Both the position numbers and the translations under genes were made by a program. The notes under the pieces were generated by a model that was not told where the DNA came from, ran no database searches, and saw only the letters and a list, made by a program, of their open reading frames with translations. From positions 1 to 5,954 of the forward strand of contig JAJPZF010000209.1 in NCBI GenBank assembly GCA_021204545.1: a DNA stretch of 5,954 bases, given 5' to 3'. Positions 1 through 5,954 of the stretch are shown here, piece after piece. This DNA comes from Prevotellaceae bacterium (GTDB taxonomy: Bacteria; Bacteroidota; Bacteroidia; Bacteroidales; Bacteroidaceae). Every line of letters begins with the position of its first letter. The stretch's first letter is position 1.

Positions 1-518
1 TGGCGAAGATAAGCGGACTGAAGTACTGCGAGTTCCTCAACCGCCAGTACGGCACCGACTTCATATCCGTCATGCCCACCAACCTCTACGGCCCCAACGA
101 CAACTACCACCCGACGCACAGCCACGTCTTGCCCGCCTTGATAAGGCGCTTCCACGAGGCCAAGCTTAAGAGCTTGCCCTTCGTGACGTGCTGGGGCGAC
201 GGCAGCGCCTTGCGCGAGTTCCTTTACGTTGACGACTTGGCTGAGCTGTGCGTCTTCCTGATGAACCATTACAGCGGCAACGAGACAGTCAACGCGGGCA
301 CGGGCAAGGAGCTTAGCATCAAGGAGCTGGCGGGCAAAGTGGCTAAGGTGGTAGGCTATGAGGGCGAGATAAGATGGGACACGACGAAGCCCAACGGCAC
401 GCCCCGCAAGCTGCTCGACGTGAGCAAGGCCGCCTCGCTCGGCTGGACTTACCGCACCGACCTGGACGAGGGCATACGCCTTGCCTACGAGGACTTCCTC
501 AACCATTTGCCTATATGA
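1..518 (+). CDS. fcl: GDP-L-fucose synthase, C-terminal part (5' end cut by window edge)
   Basis: This NADPH-dependent enzyme epimerises and reduces GDP-4-keto-6-deoxymannose to GDP-L-fucose, the last de novo step after Gmd. It is a cytosolic short-chain dehydrogenase. The reading frame is open from base 3 and gives 171 visible residues before the TGA at 516-518. The second visible residue is the Lys of the YxxxK catalytic motif, in [10 protein letters not shown]. The run [14 protein letters not shown] follows, then the catalytic His in SHV (visible residue 41, equivalent to E. coli His179) and RRFH with the substrate-contacting Arg (residue 49). The spacings K-H (39) and K-R (47) match the E. 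coli enzyme. The tail [17 protein letters not shown] is typical of the family. The Rossmann NADP-binding half lies upstream of the window. An internal ATG at 72 is not the start, because conserved sequence continues before it. Leucine codons are rich in TTG and CTT. A gmd gene upstream is likely but not seen. Confidence 0.96.
   Translation, partial: AKISGLKYCEFLNRQYGTDFISVMPTNLYGPNDNYHPTHSHVLPALIRRFHEAKLKSLPFVTCWGDGSALREFLYVDDLAELCVFLMNHYSGNETVNAGTGKELSIKELAGKVAKVVGYEGEIRWDTTKPNGTPRKLLDVSKAASLGWTYRTDLDEGIRLAYEDFLNHLPI
515..518 (+). promoter_or_regulatory. ATGA stop/start overlap coupling fcl and fkp
   Basis: The fkp start ATG (515-517) overlaps the fcl stop TGA (516-518). The bases before it (CCATTTGCCTAT) contain no Shine-Dalgarno-like purine run. 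This indicates one transcript and probably reinitiation or termination-coupled translation of fkp after fcl. The overlap is read directly; coupling is inferred from the arrangement. Confidence 0.75.
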
Positions 519-3340
519 AGACGCTGCTTAGCCTGCCCCCTTGCCTCTCGGAAGGCATCTTTAAGGATTGCTTCGTCGCGTGCGACCCGCCGGGCCGCAA
601 GGTTGGCTCGGGCGGAGGCACGGCGTGGCTGCTCAAGTCGTGCCACGAGGCTGAGGGCGGCGGCGAGAGCTTCGGCGAATGGCTCGCCAAGGAGAAGCGC
701 ATCCTCCTGCACGCCGGGGGGCAGAGCCGCCGACTGCCAAGCTACGCCCCAAGCGGCAAGGTGCTCACGCCCATCCCCATCTTCCGCTGGGCGAAGGGGC
801 AGCGTCTCTCGCAGAACCTGCTTGAGCTTCAGCTGCCCCTCTACGAGAGCATCATGGAGCTTGCTCCCGAGGGCTTGCACACGCTCATAGCCAGCGGCGA
901 TGTCTACGTGAGGGCTGGCAAGCTTCAGGAGATACCCTTCGCCGACGTTGTGTGCTACGGCATCTGGGCCAACCCTGAGCTTGCCTCGAGGCACGGTGTC
1001 TTCGTCTCCGACGTAAGAGCCCCCTCGCGCCTTGCCTACAGCTTGCAGAAGCCTTCCGTGGAGGAGCTGGGCAGGCTTATGCCTGAGCATCTCTTGTTGA
1101 TGGACGTGGGCATCTGGCTGCTTAGTAACAGGGCTGTCGAGGTGCTTATGCGCAAGAGCCTCAGGGGAGGCGAGATATCCTTCTACGACCTTTACGGGGA
1201 GTTCGGCTGCTCCTTGGGGGACAGCCCCACGCACAGGGACGAGGAGGTGTCCAGGCTCAGCGTCGCCGTCGTGCCATTGCCCGAGGGGGAGTTCTACCAC
1301 TACGGCACTAACCAGGAGATGATAACGAGCACCGTCGCCATACAGAACCTTGTGCTTGACCAGCGCTCTATCTATCACCTCGGCGTCAAGCCGCACCCTT
1401 CCATCTTCATACAGAACTCCGTGTCGGAGCTTACGCTCACGAGCGACAACCAGAACCTTTGGATAGAGAACTCCCACGTCGCCTTGGGCTGGACGCTCAG
1501 CCGCAACAACATCGTCACGGGCGTGCCTCGCAACGACTGGCGGCTCTCGCTCCCTCCCTCGGCTTGCGTCGACGTTGTGCCTTGGGGAGAGCATAGCTAC
1601 GTGCTGCGCCCTTACGGCTTCTTCGACGAGTTCAGGGGAAGCCTTGCGGACGCCTCTACCACATTCCTCTCGAAGCCTGCCAGCCAATGGCTCGAGCGTC
1701 ACGGCCTCAGGGCGGAGGACATCGAGGGAAGCGAGGACATACAGGCGAGCAGGCTCTTCCCTGTCTGCGGCTCGGACATTAGCGAGACGGGAAGCCTGCT
1801 CCAGTGGATGCTCGCCGACAGCCCCACAAGAGGCGACGAGGGGGCGACACTATATAAGGAAGCGGAGAAAGTGAGCGCCAACGACATCTGCCTTCACGCC
1901 AACATCCGAAGGCTCGAGAGGCAGCGCCTCGCCTTCCGCAAGCACAACCTCGTAGCCCTCGCCCTCAACCACCGCCACAGCGTCTTCTACCAGACGAACC
2001 TCAAGGACATGGCGAGGGAGTTCGTCGAGGCAGGCATCCCTTTGCCGCAGACGCTCGGCGAGGGCGAGCCACTCCTTAAGCGCATCGGCGACCAGATGTT
2101 CCGCAGCCAGTTCCTCCGCCTCTTAGGCCAGGACGGCAGCAGGGAGGAGGCAAGAGCCTTCTCCCTCCTAAGGCAGGGGTTCATCTCAGGCATCACAGCC
2201 CAGAAGCAGCACCCCCGCAGGGATGTCTACTGCGACCAGATAGTGTGGAGCCGAAGCCCCTTGCGCATTGACATCGCAGGCGGCTGGACGGACACCCCGC
2301 CATACTGCCTCTCGAGCGGCGGCAACGTGGTGAACCTCGCCGTCGACCTCAACGGGCAGCAGCCGCTGCAAGCCTACGTCAAGTGCTGCGACGAGCCTAA
2401 GATAATCCTCCGAAGCATCGACCTCGGTGCGGCGGAGACAGTGACCACATACGAGGAGCTTCAGGACTTCGCCCGTGTGGGCAGCCCATTCTCGATACCC
2501 AAGGCAGCCCTCGCCCTGGCTGGCTTCTCGCCCACCTTCTCCGAGGCGCACTACAAGTCGCTCGAGGAGCAGCTCAGGGACTTCGGCTGCGGCATCGAGC
2601 TTACCCTGCTCAGCGCCGTGCCGGCAGGCAGCGGCATGGGCACGAGCAGCATACTCGCCTCCACAGTACTCGGGGCGGTGAGCGACTTCTGCGGACTGGG
2701 CTGGGACAAGACGCAGGTGTGCAACCGCACCCTCGTGCTCGAGCAGCTGCTCACCACGGGCGGAGGCTGGCAAGACCAGTACGGGGGCGTGCTGCACGGG
2801 CTCAAGCTCCTCAGGACAGGCCCGGGCTTCGACCAGACACCCGTCGCCAGCTGGCTGCCCGACACGCTCTACACCGACCCCGCCTGCGCCCCCTGCCACC
2901 TGCTCTACTACACGGGCATCACCCGCACCGCCAAGACGATACTGCGGGAGATAGTGCGCAACATGTTCCTCTCCGACACCGAGACGTTGCGCCTGCTCCG
3001 CCAGATGAAGGAGCACGCCCTCGAGGCGCAGGCCGCCATAATGCGAGGCGACTTCCCGGGGCTCGCCTCGCTCGTGGGCAAGACGTGGGAGCAGAACAAG
3101 CGCCTCGACCCAGGCACAGACCCCAAGGAGGTGGAGGAGATAATCCGCCGCGTCGGCGACCTCTGCCTCGGCCTTAAGCTGCCAGGGGCGGGCGGAGGCG
3201 GCTTCCTCTACATGATTGCCAAGGACGCTAACGCCGCCGCCATCATCAGAAGGACGCTCACACTCAACGCCCCCAACCCCCGCGCGCGCTTCGTGGAGAT
3301 GAGCCTCAGCCGCACCGGTATGCAGACCAGCCGCAGCTAA
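515..3340 (+). CDS. fkp: Bifunctional L-fucokinase / L-fucose-1-phosphate guanylyltransferase
   Basis: The enzyme salvages free L-fucose: the C-terminal GHMP kinase makes L-fucose-1-phosphate from ATP, and the N-terminal domain joins it to GTP to give GDP-L-fucose, which feeds fucosylation of surface polysaccharides and glycoproteins in Bacteroidales. The protein is 941 residues, close to the roughly 949 of B. fragilis Fkp. The guanylyltransferase part has [10 protein letters not shown] (31-40) and the nucleotide-binding loop [11 protein letters not shown] (64-74), then ASGDV (126-130). A region with WIENSH and CVDVVP (about 290-365) fits the beta-helix section. A linker of about 400-570 precedes the kinase: [17 protein letters not shown] (581-597), the ATP loop [10 protein letters not shown] (703-712), [12 protein letters not shown] (747-758) and KLPGAGGGG (888-896). 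The frame is open upstream to 374, but the ATG at 515 gives MKTLLSLP, matching the family N terminus, and overlaps the fcl stop. The 5' third and the remainder differ in leucine codon use. No active-site loss or frameshift is visible. Confidence 0.97.
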   Translation: MKTLLSLPPCLSEGIFKDCFVACDPPGRKVGSGGGTAWLLKSCHEAEGGGESFGEWLAKEKRILLHAGGQSRRLPSYAPSGKVLTPIPIFRWAKGQRLSQNLLELQLPLYESIMELAPEGLHTLIASGDVYVRAGKLQEIPFADVVCYGIWANPELASRHGVFVSDVRAPSRLAYSLQKPSVEELGRLMPEHLLLMDVGIWLLSNRAVEVLMRKSLRGGEISFYDLYGEFGCSLGDSPTHRDEEVSRLSVAVVPLPEGEFYHYGTNQEMITSTVAIQNLVLDQRSIYHLGVKPHPSIFIQNSVSELTLTSDNQNLWIENSHVALGWTLSRNNIVTGVPRNDWRLSLPPSACVDVVPWGEHSYVLRPYGFFDEFRGSLADASTTFLSKPASQWLERHGLRAEDIEGSEDIQASRLFPVCGSDISETGSLLQWMLADSPTRGDEGATLYKEAEKVSANDICLHANIRRLERQRLAFRKHNLVALALNHRHSVFYQTNLKDMAREFVEAGIPLPQTLGEGEPLLKRIGDQMFRSQFLRLLGQDGSREEARAFSLLRQGFISGITAQKQHPRRDVYCDQIVWSRSPLRIDIAGGWTDTPPYCLSSGGNVVNLAVDLNGQQPLQAYVKCCDEPKIILRSIDLGAAETVTTYEELQDFARVGSPFSIPKAALALAGFSPTFSEAHYKSLEEQLRDFGCGIELTLLSAVPAGSGMGTSSILASTVLGAVSDFCGLGWDKTQVCNRTLVLEQLLTTGGGWQDQYGGVLHGLKLLRTGPGFDQTPVASWLPDTLYTDPACAPCHLLYYTGITRTAKTILREIVRNMFLSDTETLRLLRQMKEHALEAQAAIMRGDFPGLASLVGKTWEQNKRLDPGTDPKEVEEIIRRVGDLCLGLKLPGAGGGGFLYMIAKDANAAAIIRRTLTLNAPNPRARFVEMSLSRTGMQTSRS

Positions 3341-3365
3341 GCGTGCCGCCCCCCATGCCTGTGGC

Positions 3366-3420
3366 ACACCCTTCGCCACGCCTCTATAACACCCTTCGCC
3401 ACGCCTGTATAACACCCTTC
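3366..3420. repeat. 23-nt direct tandem repeat, two copies plus a 9-nt fragment
   Basis: Units lie at 3366-3388 and 3389-3411, with a truncated third at 3412-3420 (ACACCCTTC). The unit begins ACACCCTTCGCCACGCCT and ends in CTATA or GTATA; the two full copies differ at one base. It starts 25 bases after the fkp stop, so it lies in the probable 3' untranslated region. Period 23 is not a multiple of three, which argues against a coding origin. Near identity suggests recent duplication. Function is unknown. Confidence 0.9.
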
Positions 3421-3426
3421 AAGGAA

Positions 3427-3498
3427 CCCCTCGCAAGGGGCTCGGTTGGGCCCCTCGCAAGGGGTTCGACTGGGCCCCTCGCAAGGGGTTCCCTGGCG
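3427..3498. repeat. 24-nt tandem repeat, three copies, each with a short hairpin
   Basis: The 14-base core CCCCTCGCAAGGGG occurs at 3427-3440, 3451-3464 and 3475-3488, exactly 24 bases apart. Each core can fold as a 5-bp CCCCT/AGGGG stem with a CGCA loop. The third can extend to about 8 bp using two G-U pairs and a G-C pair (3472-3474 with 3489-3491). The cores are identical; the 10-base linkers diverge (CTCGGTTGGG, TTCGACTGGG, and a degenerate TTCCCTGGCG). The array is bounded by GGAA on the left and TTCC on the right. Five G tracts of three or four bases lie on the plus strand. It sits between convergent genes and may act as a 3'-end RNA structure; no U-tract follows any hairpin. Confidence 0.92.
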
Positions 3499-3514
3499 AC
3501 TATATAACAGTCGC
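3496..3514. repeat. Small inverted repeat GCGACT / AGTCGC
   Basis: A perfect 6-bp inverted repeat (3496-3501 and 3509-3514) encloses a 7-base AT-rich loop, ATATAAC. It adjoins the right end of the 24-nt array. The loop shares TATAAC with the junctions of the 23-nt repeat. It could be a short RNA hairpin or a protein site; nothing else in the sequence settles this. Confidence 0.5.
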
Positions 3515-3535
3515 GACGAAGGGCCACGGTGAGGG

Positions 3536-3573
3536 ACAACAAAAGAGAGGGGCGGCTCGTTGCCGCCCCTCTT
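3536..3573 (-). terminator. Intrinsic terminator of glgB
   Basis: The arms AGAGGGGCGGC (3546-3556) and GCCGCCCCTCT (3562-3572) form a perfect 11-bp GC-rich stem with a 5-base loop, extended by one G-U pair (3545 with 3573). Read on the minus strand, the stem is followed by TTTTGTTGT, a T-rich tail. It lies about 60 bases beyond the glgB stop. On the plus strand only TT follows the stem, so it should work poorly for fkp. A weaker GGGC/GCCC hairpin (3584-3598) and a TTAATTAA (3605-3612) lie between it and glgB. Confidence 0.82.
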
Positions 3574-3632
3574 GGACAGGTATGGGCTTGAGATGCCCTA
3601 AGCGTTAATTAAAGTGTCGGCTGCCCCCTCGC

Positions 3633-5729
3633 CTAATCCTTCGCCTTCGTGAGCACGCAGGCGCTGCGCGCGGGCAGGTAGAGCTTGAGCCATCCCTTGC
3701 GGGAGCGGGCGAGGTCGCGGTCCCAGATGGTGTAGTGCTTGAGGTCGTCCTCGTTAAGCCCGTGGCCGCCGAAGCTCACGTCGTCGGTGTTGAGCGCGTA
3801 CTCGTAGGAGCCCTCCTCCACCATGAAGCCGTAGCCGTCGTAGCTGCGGTTGGGGCTGAAGTTGAAGAAGAAGAGGAGGTCTCCCCTTTGGAACGCCAGT
3901 ATCTGGTCGCCGTCGTTGTGCCATATCTCGGTGACTGCCGTGCGCTGTATCCCTCTGACCCGCTTGAGGGTGCGGAGCATAGCCTGGTCGAAGTCGGAGA
4001 GGTAGTGGAAGCAGAGCTCGGGGTTGTCCACGAGGTTCCACTGCCTTCGTGCGTACTTGTAGCTCCAGCCGTTGCCCTCGCGGGGGAAGTCTATCCACTC
4101 GGGGTGCCCGAACTCGTTGCCCATGAAGTTGAGGTAGCCCCCGTTCATCGTTGCGGCGGTGAGGAGGCGTATCATCTTGTGCAGGGCGATGCCCCTTTCG
4201 ACGTTGTAGTTCACGTCCGTCTTCTTGAAGTGCCAGTACATGTCGGCGTCGATGAGGCGGAAGATGATTGTCTTGTCCCCCACGAGGGCTTGGTCGTGGC
4301 TCTCGCAGTAGGAGATGGTCTTCTCGTCCGCCCTCCGGTTCTTCACTTCCCAGAACATGCTGCTTGGCTTCCAGTCCTCGTCACGGAGCTCCTTGATGGT
4401 CTTTATCCAGTAGTCGGGGATGTTCATCGCCATTCGGTAGTTGAAGCCGTAGCCTCCGTCCTTGAAGGGGAGAGCCAAGCCCGGCATGCCGCTCACCTCC
4501 TCGGCGATGGTGATGGCGGAGCTGTTGACGCTGTGGATAAGCTCGTTGGCGAGGGTGAGGTAGCAGATGGCGTTGTCGTCCTCCATCCCGTTGTAGTAGT
4601 CGGCGTAGCCCATGAAGCTCTCGCCGAGCCCGTGGCTGAGGTAGAGCATCGAGGTAACGCCGTCGAAGCGGAAGCCGTCGAAGTGGTACTCGTCGAGCCA
4701 GTACTTGCAGTTGCTAAGCAGGAAGTGAAGCACCTCGTTCTTGCCGTAGTCGAAGCAGAGGCTGTCCCACGCCGGGTGTTCACGGCGGTCGCCTTGGTAG
4801 AAGTACTGGCAGGGGTCGCCCGCAAGGTTGCCTAAGCCTTCAACCTCGTTCTTGACGGCGTGGCTGTGCACTATGTCCATAATGACGGCTAAGCCTTGCT
4901 CGTGCGCCGTGTCGACAAGCTCCTTAAGCTCCTCGGGTGTGCCGAAGCGGCTGCTGGCGGCGAAGAAGCTGCTGACGTGGTAGCCGAAGCTGCCGTAGTA
5001 GGGATGCTCTTGTATAGCCATTATCTGCAGGCAGTTGTAGCCCGCCTTGACGATGCGCGGCAGGACGTTCTCTTTGAACTCGGTGTACGTCCCCACCTTC
5101 TCGGCGTCCTCTGCCATGCCTATGTGGCACTCGTAGATGAGCAGCGGCTGCGTGTTGGGCGTGAACTTCCTTACTCTCCACTTGTGCTTCTCCTCGGGGT
5201 CCCATATCTGGGCGCAGTATATCTTCGTCTGCTCGTCCTGCACCACACGGGTAGCCCACGCCGGTATGCGCTCTCCCTCGCCGCCTTCCCAGCACACCTT
5301 CATCTTGAAGAGGTCGCCGTGCTTAAGGGCTTCTTTGGGCAGCGTTATCTCCCAGTTGCCCGTCTTGCGCACCCGCTTGAAGGCGTGCTTCTTGCTTGCC
5401 TGCCAGCCGTTGAAGTCGCCTATGAGATAGATGGCTGTGGCGTTGGGTGCCCACTCCCTTATCACCCAGTCGCCCTCCTTGGTGCGGTGAACGCCGAAGT
5501 AGAGGTAGCCTGTGGCGAAGTCGGAGAGGGAGACCTTGCCGCCATTGGTGAGTTCGCTTATCTTGTCGAGGGCGTGCTGGTGCCGCCCCTCGATTGCCGT
5601 GGCGAACTCCTCGAGGTACTTGTCGTTGCGTATGAGCTTAAGCGGATGTCCCGGCTTCGCTGCCTTCTTCGGGGAAGCGGAAGCCTTGGCCTTAGCCTTG
5701 CCACTGGCTGCTTTCGCTTGTAGTTCCAT
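3633..5729 (-). CDS. glgB: 1,4-alpha-glucan (glycogen) branching enzyme, eukaryote-type GH13
   Basis: The enzyme cuts alpha-1,4 glucan chains and rejoins them as alpha-1,6 branches during cytosolic glycogen synthesis. The protein is 698 residues. A CBM48-like domain spans about 75-165 (REWAPNATAIYLIGDFNGW at 91-109). The GH13 barrel follows at about 195-560 with region I DIVHSHAVKN (D285, H290), region II GFRFDGVTSMLY (nucleophile D356), region III TIAEEVSGMP (acid/base E410) and region IV YCESHDQ (H478, D479), then a C-terminal beta domain. These motifs resemble human GBE1-type enzymes more than E. coli GlgB, as is usual in Bacteroidota. Residues 1-29 are a Lys/Ala/Ser-rich extension. The next in-frame Met is residue 143, inside CBM48, so M1 is the only sensible ATG. 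A weak AAGG lies 10-13 bases upstream. The upstream MORN gene ends 19 bases before the start, suggesting one operon. Most leucine codons are CTC. Confidence 0.97.
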   Translation of the reverse strand: MELQAKAASGKAKAKASASPKKAAKPGHPLKLIRNDKYLEEFATAIEGRHQHALDKISELTNGGKVSLSDFATGYLYFGVHRTKEGDWVIREWAPNATAIYLIGDFNGWQASKKHAFKRVRKTGNWEITLPKEALKHGDLFKMKVCWEGGEGERIPAWATRVVQDEQTKIYCAQIWDPEEKHKWRVRKFTPNTQPLLIYECHIGMAEDAEKVGTYTEFKENVLPRIVKAGYNCLQIMAIQEHPYYGSFGYHVSSFFAASSRFGTPEELKELVDTAHEQGLAVIMDIVHSHAVKNEVEGLGNLAGDPCQYFYQGDRREHPAWDSLCFDYGKNEVLHFLLSNCKYWLDEYHFDGFRFDGVTSMLYLSHGLGESFMGYADYYNGMEDDNAICYLTLANELIHSVNSSAITIAEEVSGMPGLALPFKDGGYGFNYRMAMNIPDYWIKTIKELRDEDWKPSSMFWEVKNRRADEKTISYCESHDQALVGDKTIIFRLIDADMYWHFKKTDVNYNVERGIALHKMIRLLTAATMNGGYLNFMGNEFGHPEWIDFPREGNGWSYKYARRQWNLVDNPELCFHYLSDFDQAMLRTLKRVRGIQRTAVTEIWHNDGDQILAFQRGDLLFFFNFSPNRSYDGYGFMVEEGSYEYALNTDDVSFGGHGLNEDDLKHYTIWDRDLARSRKGWLKLYLPARSACVLTKAKD

Positions 5730-5748
5730 AGTATTATGCCTTAGGGGA

Positions 5749-5954
5749 TTAGTTGTATTGCTCTATGTCTTTGACGTACTTCACCTTCGTGACCTTAGTG
5801 CCTTTGCGCACGGTGAACTCGCCGTCCTTCTGGTCTTTGTAGAACGTTCCCTCGTAGCGTGTACCGTCCTTGTCCTCCAGTATGCCGTGCCCGTGCTTCA
5901 GCCCGTCCTTGAACTGCCCCTTGTACTTGTAGCCGTCGGTCATCCTCAGCGTCC
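5749..5954 (-). CDS. MORN-repeat protein, C-terminal fragment (5' end beyond window edge)
   Basis: The visible end contains two MORN-like repeats, YKYKGQFKDGLKHGHG and TRYEGTFYKDQKDGEF, with the family pattern YxGxFxxGxxxGxG. A short basic tail follows (VRKGTKVTKVKYVKDIEQYN) before TAA. An ATG at 5941-5943 would give 64 residues. However, the frame stays open to the window edge (TLR before that Met), and LRMTDG reads like the end of a preceding MORN repeat, so the gene most likely starts outside the window. MORN repeats form beta-hairpin stacks that in various proteins bind lipids or partner proteins; the role here cannot be told. Its position 19 bases before glgB suggests co-transcription. 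No membrane segment or signal peptide is visible in this part. Confidence 0.8.
   Translation of the reverse strand, partial: TLRMTDGYKYKGQFKDGLKHGHGILEDKDGTRYEGTFYKDQKDGEFTVRKGTKVTKVKYVKDIEQYN

Noticed and set aside
374..514. A 47-codon upstream extension of fkp
   Set aside because: It overlaps fcl coding sequence in another frame and is Arg/Pro-rich. The ATG at 515 yields the conserved MKTLLSLP start.
485..1702. Long minus-strand open frame (405 codons) opposite fkp
   Set aside because: Its product is low-complexity with no recognisable family, and the plus strand carries a well-conserved enzyme. GC-rich genes commonly give such antisense open frames.
2186..3415. Long minus-strand open frame (409 codons) opposite the kinase half of fkp
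   Set aside because: It is a shadow of the conserved GHMP kinase domain, and its putative start lies inside the 23-nt tandem repeat.
3427..3498. A small CRISPR array
   Set aside because: The 14-base repeat with 10-base spacers is far too short, the spacers resemble each other, and no cas gene is present.
3427..3514. A REP/RAYT palindromic element or insertion-sequence end
   Set aside because: There is no GTAG guard motif, target duplication or transposase, and the arrangement is a simple direct tandem array.
3735..4835. Plus-strand open frame (366 codons) opposite glgB
   Set aside because: The product is a Val/Ala/Glu-rich string with no domain, complementary to the GH13 core.
4896..5723. 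Plus-strand open frame (275 codons) opposite the N-terminal half of glgB
   Set aside because: It is an antisense shadow of the CBM48 and early barrel region with no family features.

Overview
The window looks like chromosomal DNA of a GC-rich member of the Bacteroidales (Prevotella/Bacteroides relatives). The main reason is the product set: a fused fucokinase / fucose-1-phosphate guanylyltransferase (Fkp) that can be followed almost end to end against the Bacteroides fragilis protein as I remember it, a Bacteroides-like GDP-L-fucose synthase, and a eukaryote-type glycogen branching enzyme of the kind Bacteroidota carry. Starts also lack strong Shine-Dalgarno sequences, as is usual in that phylum. 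No species can be named from sequence reading alone.

Layout. Bases 1-518 (+) hold the 3' half of fcl (GDP-L-fucose synthase), cut by the left edge. Its stop overlaps the start of fkp (515-3340, +) in an ATGA, so the last step of de novo GDP-fucose synthesis is coupled to the enzyme that salvages free L-fucose to the same product. Bases 3341-3632 separate convergent genes. They hold two tandem copies (plus a fragment) of a 23-nt unit, three copies of a 24-nt unit each carrying a CCCCT/AGGGG hairpin, one more small inverted repeat, and a strong hairpin with a T-rich tail on the minus strand that should terminate glgB. Bases 3633-5729 (-) are glgB, with an unusual Lys/Ala-rich N-terminal extension. 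Bases 5749-5954 (-) are the C-terminal end of a MORN-repeat protein cut by the right edge, 19 bases upstream of glgB and probably in its operon.

The two gene blocks serve different carbohydrate pathways that meet head-on: GDP-fucose supply for fucosylated surface glycans on the left, and intracellular glycogen branching on the right. No mobile element, RNA gene, CRISPR array or defence system is visible. The points most worth a second look are the hairpin repeat array between the operons, a clear change in leucine codon use inside fkp, the fcl-fkp coupling, and the basic tail on GlgB.
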